From: Motacilla alba alba
Taxonomy: Eukaryota; Chordata; Aves; Passeriformes; Motacillidae
DNA: 64,000 nucleotides
Direction of reading: 5' to 3'
Assembly (NCBI RefSeq): GCF_015832195.1
Contig: NC_052046.1
Span: 19,460,161-19,524,160, forward strand
Made by a program: the position numbers and the translations under genes. The notes below the pieces were generated by a model. That model worked only from the letters and a program-made list of their open reading frames with translations. It was not told the origin of the DNA and did no database searches. This document shows positions 1 to 12,784 of the stretch, piece by piece. Every line of letters starts with the position of its first letter. Position 1 is the stretch's first letter.

Positions 1-305
1 GTTGTTGTGTTTCCTTGTTGCTCCCCACGGAACACGATGTTCTCTGTCACAGAGTCTCCTGGTGTGTGCCAGCAGCCCACTGCAGCCTGGTGGGCTGCAG
101 TGAACCATGTGGGATGAAACTATGTTGACTGTAGGGTGAAAAATATGCCTGAAGAGGCTCAAGGACAAGGCAGGGAGTGTTCATGGTCAGCCTTTGGGGC
201 CACAGGGAAATAAAAAGGGGACCATGTTGCTTTGGGGTGAGATGCTCAACCAGCTGCTGATGGGAAGGAAGATACTGAAGAAATGCTTTCAGAGAGAAAA
301 AAAAG
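1..305. other. Unique non-coding sequence upstream of a CR1 fragment
   Basis: No coding region or known repeat is recognised here. A short inverted repeat (CAGCCCAC ... GTGGGCTG) lies near 76-104 and could form a small hairpin. Part of 240-305 may be more diverged CR1 sequence, since a CR1 3' fragment begins directly after it, but I cannot align it by eye. Confidence 0.5.
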
Positions 306-528
306 TAGGTTTCGATTAGATATTAGGAAAAAAATTGTGAGGGTGGTGAGGAGGCACTGGAACAGGCTACCCAGGGAAGTTGTGGATGCCCTATCCCTAG
401 AAGTGTTCAAGACCAGAGCGACCTGGTTTATTTGACGGTGTCCTTGCCCACAGCACGGGTGTTGAAACTCTGTGATCCTCAACGTCCCCTTCCAAACCAA
501 ACCATTAAAAAATAATTAAAAAATAAAA
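306..528 (+). mobile_element. CR1 LINE fragment, 3' end with the C-terminus of pol
   Basis: CR1 is the main avian non-LTR retrotransposon, and most copies are 5'-truncated stubs like this one. One frame from 307 stays open to a TGA at 433-435 and gives the family's C-terminal signature: RFRLDIRK, then HWNRLPREVVDA and LSLEVFK. After the stop comes the typical CR1 3' UTR with the CCTTCCAAACCAAACCAT motif near 488-505. The expected terminal ATTCTATG-type octamer repeats are replaced by an A-rich tail (506-528). There is no reverse-transcriptase core, so this is a dead copy of roughly 200 bp. It lies on the + strand, opposite to the larger copy at 25,864. No target-site duplication is expected for CR1. 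Confidence 0.85.
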
Positions 529-1914
529 TCCCAGTGATAGAGAAATTAGAGTGACTTGTCTGTGTCTTCTGAGCTGTGTTGTGATCAGTAGTTTTTACAA
601 CTGGGGCAGTAGAAAGCAGTCTGATGTAAGATGGAATGCTTTCCCCTCTGATGGAGGTGCAGTATCACACAATTCCTTTCATATCTTTAGCAAATCTCTC
701 CTGATAACATCCCAGAAACTTCCTAATATTCGGCAGGCCCCAGAAGGCTCAGGGGTACCGAGTCAGTTGATGGGCAGATTGGAGAACAAAGCAATCTTCA
801 GTACCTCAGGGCAAGGACACGAGCTGCAAGCTGGGACAGCACAGCACAGGGCAAGATGAACTTGGGTGCCCTCAGTTCATGAGTGTCGCAGCCCTGTCCT
901 TTCAATAAGCCAGGCAGGGACTCAGCTGCTGTACTTTTAGTTATGATTTTGGATCTATGTGCGTGAGGAATGTCTTGGTGCAAACATTAGATGAGACCAG
1001 TAGTCTGGAGCATTACCTAGACAGTCTCTGCAAATCATTATCTTCCTGAAAGTCTGCAGTTCATGCAGGGGGATCTAATACTCTTCCTTCTCCAAAAGGG
1101 CACCAGAACATTTAACTTAAAATCCCAAAGCTCCATGATCTTATTTATTAGGTTTTGCTTCCAAAGACTCAGGGATTTTTTAGGTTTCCCTCTAACCTGC
1201 CTTCCTTCTGCATCAGTCCCAGTGAGAGATGACTTTGTCAGGTTAGGGCCCCTATTCTTCACTCTAATGGTATCCCAAAAGGGACTCACAACAGGTGACT
1301 CAGGTGGAAACAAAAAGCAAACTGTGCAGTGTAGCCAGTCTTTGCACATGGCTGTACTTTTGTGAAAGGTGGGAGTTTATTTCACTAAACTTCAGAACCG
1401 AAAATAATGATTAGAAACGTACTGTTTTGTTTTAGACTGATCACAAATACAGCCGTGGTGTGTTACCCAAATAAATCACTCATTGCAAGCTGCTTTGTGG
1501 CTTCCTTTGATAATTAATAATACCTAAATTGAAGTTGTCAGGTAAATATTTTTATTACACTAGTGTCTTCTGAAGACCACAGTATGGCCCATGTCTCCTT
1601 GAATCACATTTGCCTTCAGAGTAGGCATTGGAATTGGCACAGAAAGAAAAAGATTTCTCCTATTTAAAACTAAACGGCACTTCCCTGGTGGCTCCTTTGC
1701 CTCCTGAGCCTGTTACTTTTTCAAGGAAGGAGAGTGGCTTCTGCTGAGCAGTATATTCTGGTTAATCAGTCTGTGTCTCCATTGCACAAATAGTATCAAT
1801 GTGGTAGCATATGAACCTCAGATGTAAATTGCAATAACAATTTATGTCCCATTTGGAAGGAAAATTATATTATACATTTACAATACTTGTGAGTTTGATT
1901 ACTGTCTTCCACAG
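529..1914. other. Unique non-coding sequence
   Basis: Only short overlapping open frames on both strands (up to about 103 codons), with none recognisable. The 1063-1365 frame and its antisense partner at 1038-1349 mirror each other, which is typical of chance open frames. No repeat family was recognised. Confidence 0.5.
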
Positions 1915-2219
1915 GGCAAAATTGGAAGGATCAGGAGCAGCAGGTTGTTTAACTTTCTGACACAGCTGGAGAAAATCAACTTTATCTCAATAGCATTGCT
2001 GTTAGTATTAGGTTTGCTATCCATGCATTTTGGTTCCTCAACAGTGGGACAATGGATGAGCTGGATCCTGTTATTAACTTGTCTCAAAGTACCATGTAAA
2101 ATTAATAAGTATAGAGAAAAAGTGCTTTCAGATCTTGAGAGAATTAAATAGTGTCAGAGACAACACGGACTTAAATATGTAATGGGAAGTAAGCTACATT
2201 CATGGATTTCTGTAATAAA
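1915..2219 (+). other. Candidate terminal exon (very tentative)
   Basis: A pyrimidine-rich stretch ending in CAG (about 1899-1914) is followed by 78 open codons to a TAG at 2149-2151, and an AATAAA lies at 2214-2219. The combination of acceptor, open frame, stop and poly(A) signal is what a last coding exon looks like. The translated frame has two hydrophobic stretches, one beginning FISIALLLVLGLLSMHF and one around GQWMSWILLLTCL, then a basic tail ending near KVLSDLERIK. That could suit a small membrane protein. I do not recognise any family. There is no in-frame ATG near the acceptor, so the frame would need an upstream exon, which I cannot identify. Chance remains the likeliest explanation in 64 kb of AT-rich DNA. 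Confidence 0.15.
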
Positions 2220-5200
2220 GATAATGGAATCTTGAAATGCAAGAGGGTCAGCGAGCTTTTGTTTTGATCTTATCTGTTCCGTAGAAACTGTTCTAATGAT
2301 GGATATAGTTACAAAACATTGGTACCCTATTGTGTCTGCAACATGACTCAGGTAATATTGATAGGAATGACCTCTGCCTTGACCACATTCCCCGACTATG
2401 GCCCTCTGAGGTCTATTGTTAAAATGCAGATTGGGAATTCAATTTAAACATGGTCTGGGCTCAGTAAAACTAAGTGATGCTTCTGATTTAGCTGTACTGA
2501 GTGTCTAGCTGGTCTTCTAAACCCTTTTCCACTAGGATGACATTACAATTGTCTCAAATATGGCCTAGCTGAGGTAATTTCTTCAGATGATTTTGACTAC
2601 TGTTTTCCTCCTGTGTGCCTTTCCAGAAAAACCAAGTTCAATTTCTTTCCTAAACTATGGCAATTTGTATGCTGCTCTCAGCTCATAGCAGAACTGACTG
2701 TGGAAAATAACTGCTATTGAGCAGCATTTTCTGAAAAGGCAAGAAAAATTCCATGGTTTGCTTTGTAGAGACTTTTTAATTAGCATAATTTATTCAGGTG
2801 TTTTGTTTCTTTTTCCAAGATAGCCCTCTGTAATCTACAGGACACAGCAGAGGGCAGCCAGTCAGGGCAGTCTTAAGGTTTAAGCTTTGGGAATTTCCTT
2901 GGCTTGAGTGCTGACAGGAATCTTCCAGGTAACAGCAAGATTGAGACATGAGAGAAGCACCCTGATTTCGCTTCTAAAGAGGTTGGCAGGAATGGAAATT
3001 TTCCTTCATCCTGCACTCTTTTGGCAAATTTCTTACAGGTAAAGCAAATTTCTTACACATTATATTCAGTACTAAATATGGCATTGTAAACCAGAAACCT
3101 GGGGCAACTGAGGAATTTTGTCTGTTCAAGATTTCAAAATGTTTTAAAGTCTGTTGACCTGAAACATGTATTGCCATTCCTGATTCAAAAGTTTTCCAGT
3201 TGAAGTCATGTGCAAAAGATACTGTTCCAAACAGTTACCTAAACAGGAGCCTCTACTTTTCCCAAAGAGCCCTACAAGTCTCTCCTGAGGAAGCAGACGC
3301 TGCCCTTAGTGATGACTTATGAGCCAGGTGGTGGTAGATTGGAGGATGCTATAGGTTATTTAATGCCCTTTTTGCTGAAGCATAGTCAGTCCCTAAGTGA
3401 TCCTTCAGCAGTATCTTTTTTGAAGATAGAGAACCATCAGTGCAGCCTTCAGCTCATAAGAGTTCCCAGGATGAGATAAAGGGGTGTCTCTGTCACTTGG
3501 GGGTGTGTTAAGTTCACCCACACATGACCCAACAGCCAAGATCTTACAGGGGAAAGAGGCTGATTGCACCCAAGAGATTCCTCCCACAGCAGGAAGTCCA
3601 CTAAAGATCCATGTCCAAAGACTTCTGGGCTGTGTACTGGGACAATGTGTAATTTTGCTATGTTACACTCATTCATGAGTGATTTGAACTGTGTTCAGAA
3701 AGACCAAAGTCAGCAGAGGCTGCTGAAACTTGTATTAGGACTGGGGCAGTCTTACTGGCTTGCTAGCTCATTTTTGCATTATATCCTCCATTGAGTGCAA
3801 GAGAATTAATAGCTTCTCTCTTTCATTATATTATTGTATGTCTCCAGTTATTCCAGCCAATCCTACCAAAAATGCAAGGAGCTCTTCCACTGGTGTTCTT
3901 TTAGCATGAGGAAAAATATTTAATTTATAATTTTCACAAACATAGCTTGCAACTTTTTTGAATATTTGAATATTTGCACTAGCTTTATTAAGCTCGGGAA
4001 ACAAGGGTGAAATCACAGTCTTCATCACAAACTACCAACAAAGTGGTCTTGCTTCATGCTTACTCACATGATTACTTTGGTGCCTAAGTTCAGCAGAATA
4101 ATGAGTAATTATTTCCATATAATGTTTCCCTTATTTTCAAATATTTTTGTACATTCAAATGGGAAGGAAAAACCACTACATTCAGTTAGAGTAAATGAGC
4201 AGAATACAGTGCAGTATTATTATAGTATGGCACTGAAAGAGAATGGTCTTCATACATGAAATCTCAGAGTTTTTTGGTAATTGTGCAGGACACATGCAGA
4301 AAACCAAACCAAATGCAGCAACTAGTCACTGGAGAGTTGCGTAGGAATTTGGAGTGGGGGAAAAAGTAAACGTCTATTGTTATTCATTTGTCATTTGCGG
4401 TTGAGGAAATGGAATGCCTCTGACACATCTGAAGAAGTTCAAGATTTATTTGAAGAAGTGAAAGACCTATGAAGCCAAATAGTAATATAAACCTCTGGGG
4501 ATGTGTTGCTACAGTCTTTTACATGGTATTAGAGCCACTATAAATACTTGTACCACGATAAAAATCCTGGCAAATATTTGGCATTAAATGCTTGAGATAT
4601 GAAACTCTTCATTCTTTGAAGTCAAGAGATGTTAGTCTTGTCCAGCACCATAATACTAAGAACTTCTACCTTTATTTGAAAATCATTCCAATTCTCTTTC
4701 ACCCCATACCCATCCTCTTTTTGCTGGAGATGCCCTAGATGATAAGGTAGTATTAGCCACAGCATCTCAGCTTTGTGGACCTGTTGTTGCAGCATGAGAG
4801 CCCCTTGAATTTACAGTAGGCATTGTGAGGTTTGCTTTTGACCTGGGACAATACTATCATCATTCACTTTCAGTAGCCACTTACAAAGAGAAGTATTCCA
4901 TAGAAACTGGCCAGTTGGAACAAAGTACTCAATAGCTTAAAGAAATAGTTGTTACCTATATTCAGTAGTCATTGTAGAAATGTAGTGAGCCTATTTGAGT
5001 AGTTGTTTACCAAATATTACCTATTAACTTCACTTCTGCGTGCAAGCCTAAATGAGCAAATGTGTACCTTCCTGAACTGGGAATGGCAAATACTCCTGAG
5101 AGGCAGCATCACTTGAACAAATTGTAAGTATGCAGCCATTCATGCCTGGACTTGATCCTGTTAACCTGACATTCATGGCACAAACACTCACTGTTTGCTT

Positions 5201-8200
5201 CCTCCTGCTACATTGCAGGTTACTTGCTTTGCTTTGTAGACCAGGAATTCCATGCCTTAGAGCATGGATGGAAAAAAAGAGGATGATGGTTTAGAGAAAA
5301 CTAAACCAAGAATTCACCTGTCATGGGTCTAAACCCCAGAAAGCACATGCTCTGCAAGTATGCTTGCTATGGCCTTTTAAATAGCACTCAAACCACTGAG
5401 AATAGCTGGGCTGAGACAAAAGTAGGTGTCACTGGACAGGTAGTCTGGAACTGTGTGTTATGTAACTTCTCTAAAATTCAGTTCAGTCAAGAAAGTGCAC
5501 ACAGCAAGTAATATGGAATAGTGCTGTGAGGAGCCACATGTCAGTGTGACCAGGGTTAAACTCAGGTTTTGTGAGGGTTTGTCTGGTTTTTTTAATCCTT
5601 TTGCAGTTTTAACACAAAGCTTCTTTATCTTTTAAATGTCTCTTTCTCAGATGTACAAGAACATGTCATTATTAATATTAGACCTTGCCATGGTACCCAT
5701 AATTTTTTTTTCTCCCTATACCAGATGATTTTAGCAGCTAGCTTCAAGAGCGAGGGTGTACACTTCACCTGGCTTTAGACACAACAGTTCCAAATTCCTG
5801 TGCAGTTCATGGTGCTGGGTTCCCACTCTGGTAGTTTGGCCATACAAATCACCAACCATTTAAGCAGAGTTCAAACACAGCTTGGCAATACTGCTTATAG
5901 CCTAGAGTGAGCACAGCTTAAGCTCAGGAATGCCTAGTGAGTTATTCCTATGCATGCTGCAGGGCAGGAACATCTGTGTTTTGCAGTGTGTGCAGCCAAG
6001 TATCCCAAATGACAGATAAAATGTTCCCTTTTACCCATTGCTCCCATTGTTCCCTTTACCCTCTGCCACCCTTCACAAGTGACTCAAAACCTACTAACAT
6101 CTCTTTTCTTTGAGAAGAGTATAATGGCTTGGCTTGTCTATTTTCATTTTTTTTCTCTATTTTTTTTCCCTTCCCAAATAATAGGTGCTTGCAATGCAGT
6201 ATGATGACTTCCCAGGTGCATATCCCCTGTGCAGTCTTTAACATGATTCATGTGAGGTTTGTTGTCCATTATATTCTTCATGGTTTCTCAACAGTTGAGG
6301 TATCTTTCATTATTTGCTGCTGAAAGCAGGATAGCCCCTAGCCTTCCTGCCAAAAGAGTTAATGTTTCTGAATGGGTCCAAGCTTCCCCTTTCTTACCCA
6401 GCTGGTTTTTCTGCTGCTGTGCTGGAGTTAGCAATTGCAATGCAGTTGCTTGCAGATTTCACTACCCTGGTCCCTTATGGGCTATATGCCACATACATTG
6501 CCTTTCAGTGCATGCATGGTAAAGATTTTCTAGGACAGAAAAGCCCTAGAAGGTTTCTGCAGAGACTGTGAGTGAAAACATAGATGAAAGTGTAAAAGCT
6601 GGATTGAAAGCACTTGTGTAAGCTCATGGAAATAAACATTGACAGCTTTTCTGACCTTTTCCTATAGATCATCTCCAGCCCTTCATCAAATTCACTGTGA
6701 TTTAAAATTTAGAGCAATGCTTCCTTTAGGCTTCCTTTAAAGTCCAGATGTGAGTGAATGTTCAGACTCAATATAAAATACTCCACCAACTTCAAAATTC
6801 TTAACAGGCAGGCAATTGCAAGAAGGTTGGCTGCACTTGCTTATTCACTGATCCCATACAGACACTCTTTGTATGGAATGGCAGAGGGATGATGTAGTTT
6901 CCCCATTACTGCTTTGAAGTAGAGAATTTACTAACAATCTTTTGAGACTCTGCTTTTGGCATGTTTTAATCTAGTCTTTACTTTCCAGGGTATTTTCTTA
7001 TTTACTCTACTGAAATACTATCCACATATAGGATAAAGAAATATTTCTTACTGCCTAAAATTTATCCTTCTGCTGCAATATTAAATACTCTGCACCTGTT
7101 CTTCACTTACGCTACAGATCTGTATCACAATGACTTGCACAGAATCCTTTAGCAACAGTGATGCAAATAGGACTTTGGCAAACTCGTTTTGACTTTCGTT
7201 GAGAAGGTAGAACAGAATTTAGGAATATAGTTTTGGAGGAACAGCTCACATTGCTGCAGACCCAGGGACAGGAGTTAGCATGTTTTCATGCTGTACTCCT
7301 TCTGGGGAGAAAGAGTCTCCCCTAGCCTGAGATGCAGCTGCACAGCCTGACTAGCAACACTGTTTGGCATTACTGGGCTACCATGCTTTTGCAGCCCCAG
7401 CTCAAACTTCATCCTCTGTTTCTACTCAGCAATATCCTTTCCTGCTGAAATTTTGTCCAAGAGCTCATATTTCTACTACCCCAAATATATAATTCTTGTG
7501 TCTAGAGGTTCATTCATAGACTAGACAGCTGTGCTGCACATTCTTCGGTGACCGTCGAGCCTCAGGCCCATCTCAGGCCTGTTGGCTGTTTTGGCTAAGG
7601 CTGTGAACTCTGTCCTGCTCTTAGATCATATTTAGGACTGAGGAAACCAAGGATACATCCTGAACTCATTTGTGTATGCCATTAAAAGGCATACAGTGAT
7701 GTAGTATGTTTATTATTGTTAATAATTTGCTGGAACAGGTAATGTAATGTAACAGGTTTACTTGGTTTTTTTTAGTCTAATCCCATTTTCTCATAGGTGT
7801 AGAAGCACATGTAGTTGAACATCTCTGCACAAAGAGAGATGTCTTGAGACATCGAGGCAGGAAAACAGTTCACAGATTCTTCAAATGGCCATGCTACTTA
7901 GAAATAAGAGCTTCAAATCTTTGACCCCAGTCTTACCACCCCTCTCCTCTCTGAATGTTTCAGGAGATGGAAGTTTGTTGGTGGGTGTTGCCTCTTGACC
8001 CTTCCTGCAACTCCATCGTTACCGGAAAATTGCACTGAATCACTCTGCTGGTGTCTCTTGCACATCCTGTGTTTCTTTAAACTTCTCAATTCCCTTTCTT
8101 TCTTTTTTCACCTCCTCACCTCCATCCAGCATTGCAGAAGCTATTCTGAGTTTGCACTCCCTGCTGCACACTGATCCTGCTGTAAGGCCTCTGCTGTTAG

Positions 8201-11200
8201 GCCCTGGGATTTCTCTCCTTGCCCATAGTCAGCAGTCTCAGCTTTCTAACTGAACACTAGCCTGAGCTGTAAAATTATGTAGAAACTTTCCAAAATCAGG
8301 CACATTTTAAAACACTTTGCATTTCATATGAGAATGAATCATAGAAAGAGTCATTTTGTTCTCATGCTGAATAGGGAACTGCATTGAAATTGGGAAGGAA
8401 AATTACTTGTAAAGCAACTTATTTGTTTCATATTAAGGCAGCCAATGCAAGCTTTTTCAATTCCCCCTCTATCTTTTTTTTGCCTGATTTTGAGAAAAAG
8501 ACACAATTCTCCTTCCCCCCACTCCCTCTCAAGAAATTGTGTTTTGAGGTTGAATTAAACATTTTAATCCATTGTGAATCTCCCTTACCAAAAAATAGAT
8601 TAACTGTTTTAGGTTAACTTGTAACAAAAAACATCTTCTCAGTGTCACCAACAAACTGACTGAATCTATAACTCATAGAGCTCCAGGGAAAGGCCTGCTT
8701 TGAGTCCAGGAGTGGATAATTGACTTGATGCTGCATTTGACTTTGGTAATCCATGGAGAGAGAGGACATTGGAGTCAGCTACAGCTCGGTGACATTGTCA
8801 AGTGCCCAGCCAGCCATGCTGGGGACACAGGTGTGGTTGGCAGTGCCTGTTCATATCCAGATCTTAAGCTCTGCCGCAGCAGCCTCTAATTTCTGTGCCC
8901 AGAGGCAGGTGAGCTGTAGGTGTAGTGTTCTTTCCCAGAAGTGATGACCGCTACCTCAGCTAACAAGCTTACCGATTATATGACCCAAGGCAGCTCATCA
9001 GAACCAGGCCTGCCATTTGACAGAGCCCTGTATTCAGTCACTAGGCTGGAGCCTGCTGCTTCACTTCCAAATTTTACTAATTTCAATACATATTGTTGTC
9101 AGCTATGCTTCTCAGCAGCTGGTGGGTTTTGCTCTACAGATGGGAAATAGGGGCATACAAGGAGCTGTCTTCAAATGAAAGCCTTGAGGGGCCTGAATTT
9201 GGGAGCATTCCTTTGCACTTGTGTTTTGAAACCAAGTGCAGGTGGCAATTTAAAAGCATCTGCGTCTCTGTGCACAGGGTTGTGTCCCAGGACTTTTCTC
9301 AGTGAAGGGAAACAAAGTGGCTAGAACCTGCACTGCTCAAGCAGCTCCTTAGTGCTTGTGTCCCCAGCTAAGCAGGAGAGCATCCAGGCCTGGATGCGTA
9401 CTTGCATTTTAATGTTGACACACAATACATCTCAATGCCAGCAAAAAAGCAGGAGGAATGTGCTTGAGGTGATGCATTTGAGCATCCTAGGAAGGTGGCA
9501 AGTAGCTAGGTGGGACTCCTCCAGCTAAAGGGAGATCTGGGCTCTGTGTTGCCAACAAGTTTGACATGCCTTGTAATGTCACTGTAGCTTCCCTAGCAGA
9601 AGTTATGTGAATTGTGATTGTCCTATTGTTCCAAGCCCCTGGAGAAGGGATTTCTTCCACCATCTCCAAGACAGAATGAGAAGTGTTTTGGGATGCTGCC
9701 TTTGCCCTTCACTCCCCATTTTTACTGGGACACTCATCTGAAAGGGGTCCTTAGCCACAACAACAGCTCTGGGGAGGGGCACTGTATCTCTTGTCTCTTG
9801 CTCAGTGGTAGCCCTGGAGAAGGAATCAGCTACTACCATGCTTACATTACACTGAGATTTTAGGGTCTGTACAAAAAGCAGTTAAGTCTAGTAAATTTGT
9901 ATAATTTTGTTAAGCACATATTTAACTGAGGTTGTCCAACTTACTCTCCTGGTTCTTGGGAGATAAGGGAGGGCAACATGGCCAGTGAATGACTCATTCC
10001 ATTCCCTTTGAAGAAGAAATTAGTCAAGATGAACCTTTCCCTACAGGAGACTTACCATTCTTCTGAAGGACAGTAAGTAAAGAGAAATCTAAAGTGCAGA
10101 TGTAAGCCAAGATGAAGCAGGGAAAAAAAGATGGAGGAAAACACAGAGGCAGAAGGAAGCGCTGACTGCCATAAAGCAAAAGTATGTCTGTGAAAAGAAA
10201 CCCACCCAACGACAGGGGGAGCAATACCAGGAAATCTCTGTGGATTTGGCTTTGCTGCAAGGGTAAATCACTGAGTAGCTCTCCTCCTCTGTCAACACCT
10301 TCTGCTGCACAGTGTTGTCCTCATGTTCAATATTTCTTGTTCAGTGGATACCAGAGCTAAAGGTGGGCAATAGAAAATATGTGTGAGTTCAGTCATTCAA
10401 GACAGAAAAGCTCACACCATATTGTACCTTGTAATTCAAATGAGTAAAGCACACTTGGAGAAAAAATGCAGACTCATTTTTCAATATCTCTTTCTCTCTG
10501 TCACTATCTGTTATAGTTGGATGTTTTGGGTAGCAAAGCACAGGATATAGTCCAGAAACCACCATAAATTTTGAGGCTAAACCCCTGGTACCTACAAAAT
10601 CAACAACTTTTATAAGAAACATGGTATCTTGCACAGGATTTGGGTTTTGTCATGTTCCACTATTTTTTTTTTTGCTTTTTTATACTAAAAATGTACCTAT
10701 CAAATATTGCTTATACTTCTCCCTCTCTATAAAACTTTTACCTTCACGCCTTCTCCCTGGCATTTCCTCATCTTTGGCTTTTCTGTTTCTATAGCAGCTC
10801 TGGAAGACCTTCTCCCTCCTTTCAGAAAGGTATTTTTTGCAAAGTTAACCTTACTTTTTCATTGGAAATGTGAAGGATGACCTCATTCCTTTCCTTGTCT
10901 CTGGCCTTGGAGTCCTCCCCTGTCCCCTCCAATGCACGCAGAGCTGGAGGGAGGCAAGGTTCCTGTCAGGTCTTCTGAGGCCCCACAATGTCCTGCACTT
11001 CCCCTCTGCTGCTAGGGATAGTCACATGAGAATTATTTCCAGAAGAGGGAAGTAATTGAAAATAGGGCCAAGGGGCCAGGTACAGAGCTTGGGACTTTTG
11101 TATAGGCCACGCACTATCTAAAGATCTAGGTGTCCATTATGGGCAGGCTGTTTCAGAGTCAAAACAGGACCTGTTTGGTGAATCAATGGGAAGGATAACA

Positions 11201-11526
11201 CAGCTCCAAATTTCCTACACTGGCTAAGCAGCAGTCAGGAGTCAATTGGAGGAGATATTAAGCCAGATATTCTCCTCTCTAGCTGCTCCTCCCCAGTGCC
11301 TGAATCACAGCCGTACTCTGGCTGTTCTCCATCCCCTCAGGACACAGAGAGCAGTGACCTCCTTTGTCCTGGGGTGAGCAGGTTTTGCTGCTTAGAAGGT
11401 GTTTTTCACCATGCCAGTGCTACCCTCTGCCGCTGTCTCCTTACTGCAGCTCAGATGGTTTCTCTGGAAAAGGGTCTTGGGTCTAGGTCTCCCACCAAAA
11501 GGATTACAAAGTTACAAAATCAAATT
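2220..11526. other. Long unique non-coding region
   Basis: About 9.3 kb with no recognised repeat, RNA gene or coding exon. Open frames are short (at most about 87 codons) and unrelated to families I know. Composition is AT-leaning with a few slightly GC-richer patches (around 8,750-9,300 and 10,880-11,450) that hold several overlapping short frames. A T-run lies at about 10,661-10,678. Confidence 0.5.
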
Positions 11527-11803
11527 TTCTTGGTTTTTAGTAGTTTTTAGTTTTGGTAGTTTGATTTTTTTGGTTGGTGGGTTGATTGATTAGATTTGGG
11601 TTTGTTTTGTTGACTGTTTTTTGTTTGGTTAGGGTTTTTTCCCTTCTTTGGTCTGTTTTTGTGGTTTTTGCGGTTTGGGTTGGTTTTTTGGTGGGTTTGG
11701 TTTTGTTTTTTTCGTGTTTTTTTTTTTTTTTTTTTTGTTCGGCTTGTTTTGTTTGTGTTTGGTTTGGTTTGGTTTTGTTGTTTTTTTTTGTTTTTTTGTT
11801 GCC
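11527..11803. repeat. G/T-only low-complexity block
   Basis: For about 275 bp the + strand is almost wholly G and T, with very few A or C. It is built of irregular TTTTGG, GGTTTG and TTTGTTT units, a T-run of about 20 near 11,718-11,737, and short TTTGG tandem units near 11,755-11,775. The minus strand is correspondingly A/C-only, which is why long lysine-, asparagine- and threonine-rich frames appear there. Those frames are artefacts of composition, not genes. Such strand-asymmetric tracts arise by slippage from shorter microsatellites and can adopt unusual structures. Confidence 0.85.
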
Positions 11804-12613
11804 AGCCTCCAGCTTCAGGGAACTCATAATTTTGACTCATAAGAGGAAAATTTTTTAAGCGTAGTGTAAAGGATGTCCCTACCTGGAAGACTCAGCTGGG
11901 GAGGAATGGACCTGCAGGAGCTGCAGGGATGTGACTGCATTGCCTTCAGGCTGAAAAAGAAGCTGATCACAGATTTCAGATTTCCTAGGTAAGCATTCTG
12001 CCACAAGGCTAAGAGTTGACTTTATTTACCTACAATTGCAGTTTTGTTTCACATTTTATTGATGGCACATGTAAACACATACAATTTATTCTCTTAAGAA
12101 TGTACAAAGGAATTGGAAATGTTATAGGTATTGGTAAAAAGTGCATGTGACTGATTTTTCTCATTTTTAAAACATGCAACTTGAAAATACTTCTCGGTCT
12201 GAGGATAAAAAATTCTGTTTTACTTTGGTGACAAATCACACAGTCCAGCTATTGAGCAGTAGTTGTGGCACAGCATTCACAAGTAAGTACACAGTCTGCA
12301 AGATGTTCCCATGCATTATTCAGTGAATAATTCTAAATAATGAAAACACTGAAATCTCTGTGCAGATGTAATATGGGGGACAAAATTAAATGTGTTATTT
12401 AATAGAAAAAGCTGACCTAGCTCTAGTAGAGACTGACACCAGCTGTTCAAAAACCTGTGGGTCTATGCAACATGAATTTATTGTGTGCTAGCAACAGTAA
12501 TCCAAGCCCAGCAATCACTAGTGGATGGTAGGTATCATTCACAGTGATGAAGCAGCTTCCAGAATACACAAGCTTCACCCACAGGCTACCTTCACTGTAG
12601 CGTCACCTTCTGA
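11804..12613. other. Unique non-coding sequence
   Basis: AT-rich DNA with no recognised gene or repeat. Short frames only. Confidence 0.5.
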
Positions 12614-12784
12614 GTGATTTCCATTTTCCAGGTCAGCTCCCTGGGAGCTTGCTGCAGTTGCTGGGAACCTGTTGGCATGGCACCCGCCTGGCGTCTGCAG
12701 CTCGCAGTGACCCTGGCGGTGGCTGCTGGGCTTTGGGCACTCAGACTCCAGCCTGTGCCCCCTTCACACTACCTTTGTGTGTAG
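12614..12784 (+). other. Small GC-rich frame with a signal-peptide-like N-terminus (candidate exon)
   Basis: An ATG at 12,677 in good initiation context (G at -3, G at +4) opens a 35-codon frame ending at TAG 12,782-12,784. It begins MAPAWRLQLAVTLAVAAGLW, which has the layout of a secretory signal: a short basic N-region, an Ala/Leu/Val core, then a polar Pro-rich stretch. The frame is open upstream to 12,614, and an acceptor-like TTTTCCAG ends at 12,631. Four CpGs lie within about 45 bp, unusual for this CpG-poor window. Against a gene: the frame is tiny, no strong splice donor is seen before the stop, and I recognise no family. It could be a first exon spliced at a weak GT near 12,777, a micropeptide, or chance. 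Confidence 0.2.

Noticed and set aside
8753..8944. 63-codon frame containing a strong donor-like CAG|GTGAGC at about 8,910
   Set aside because: No acceptor or upstream exon is evident and the peptide is not recognisable. A single donor match is common by chance.
11537..11840. Lys/Asn/Thr-rich minus-strand frames of 96-97 codons
   Set aside because: Pure products of the A/C-only complement of a G/T low-complexity tract.
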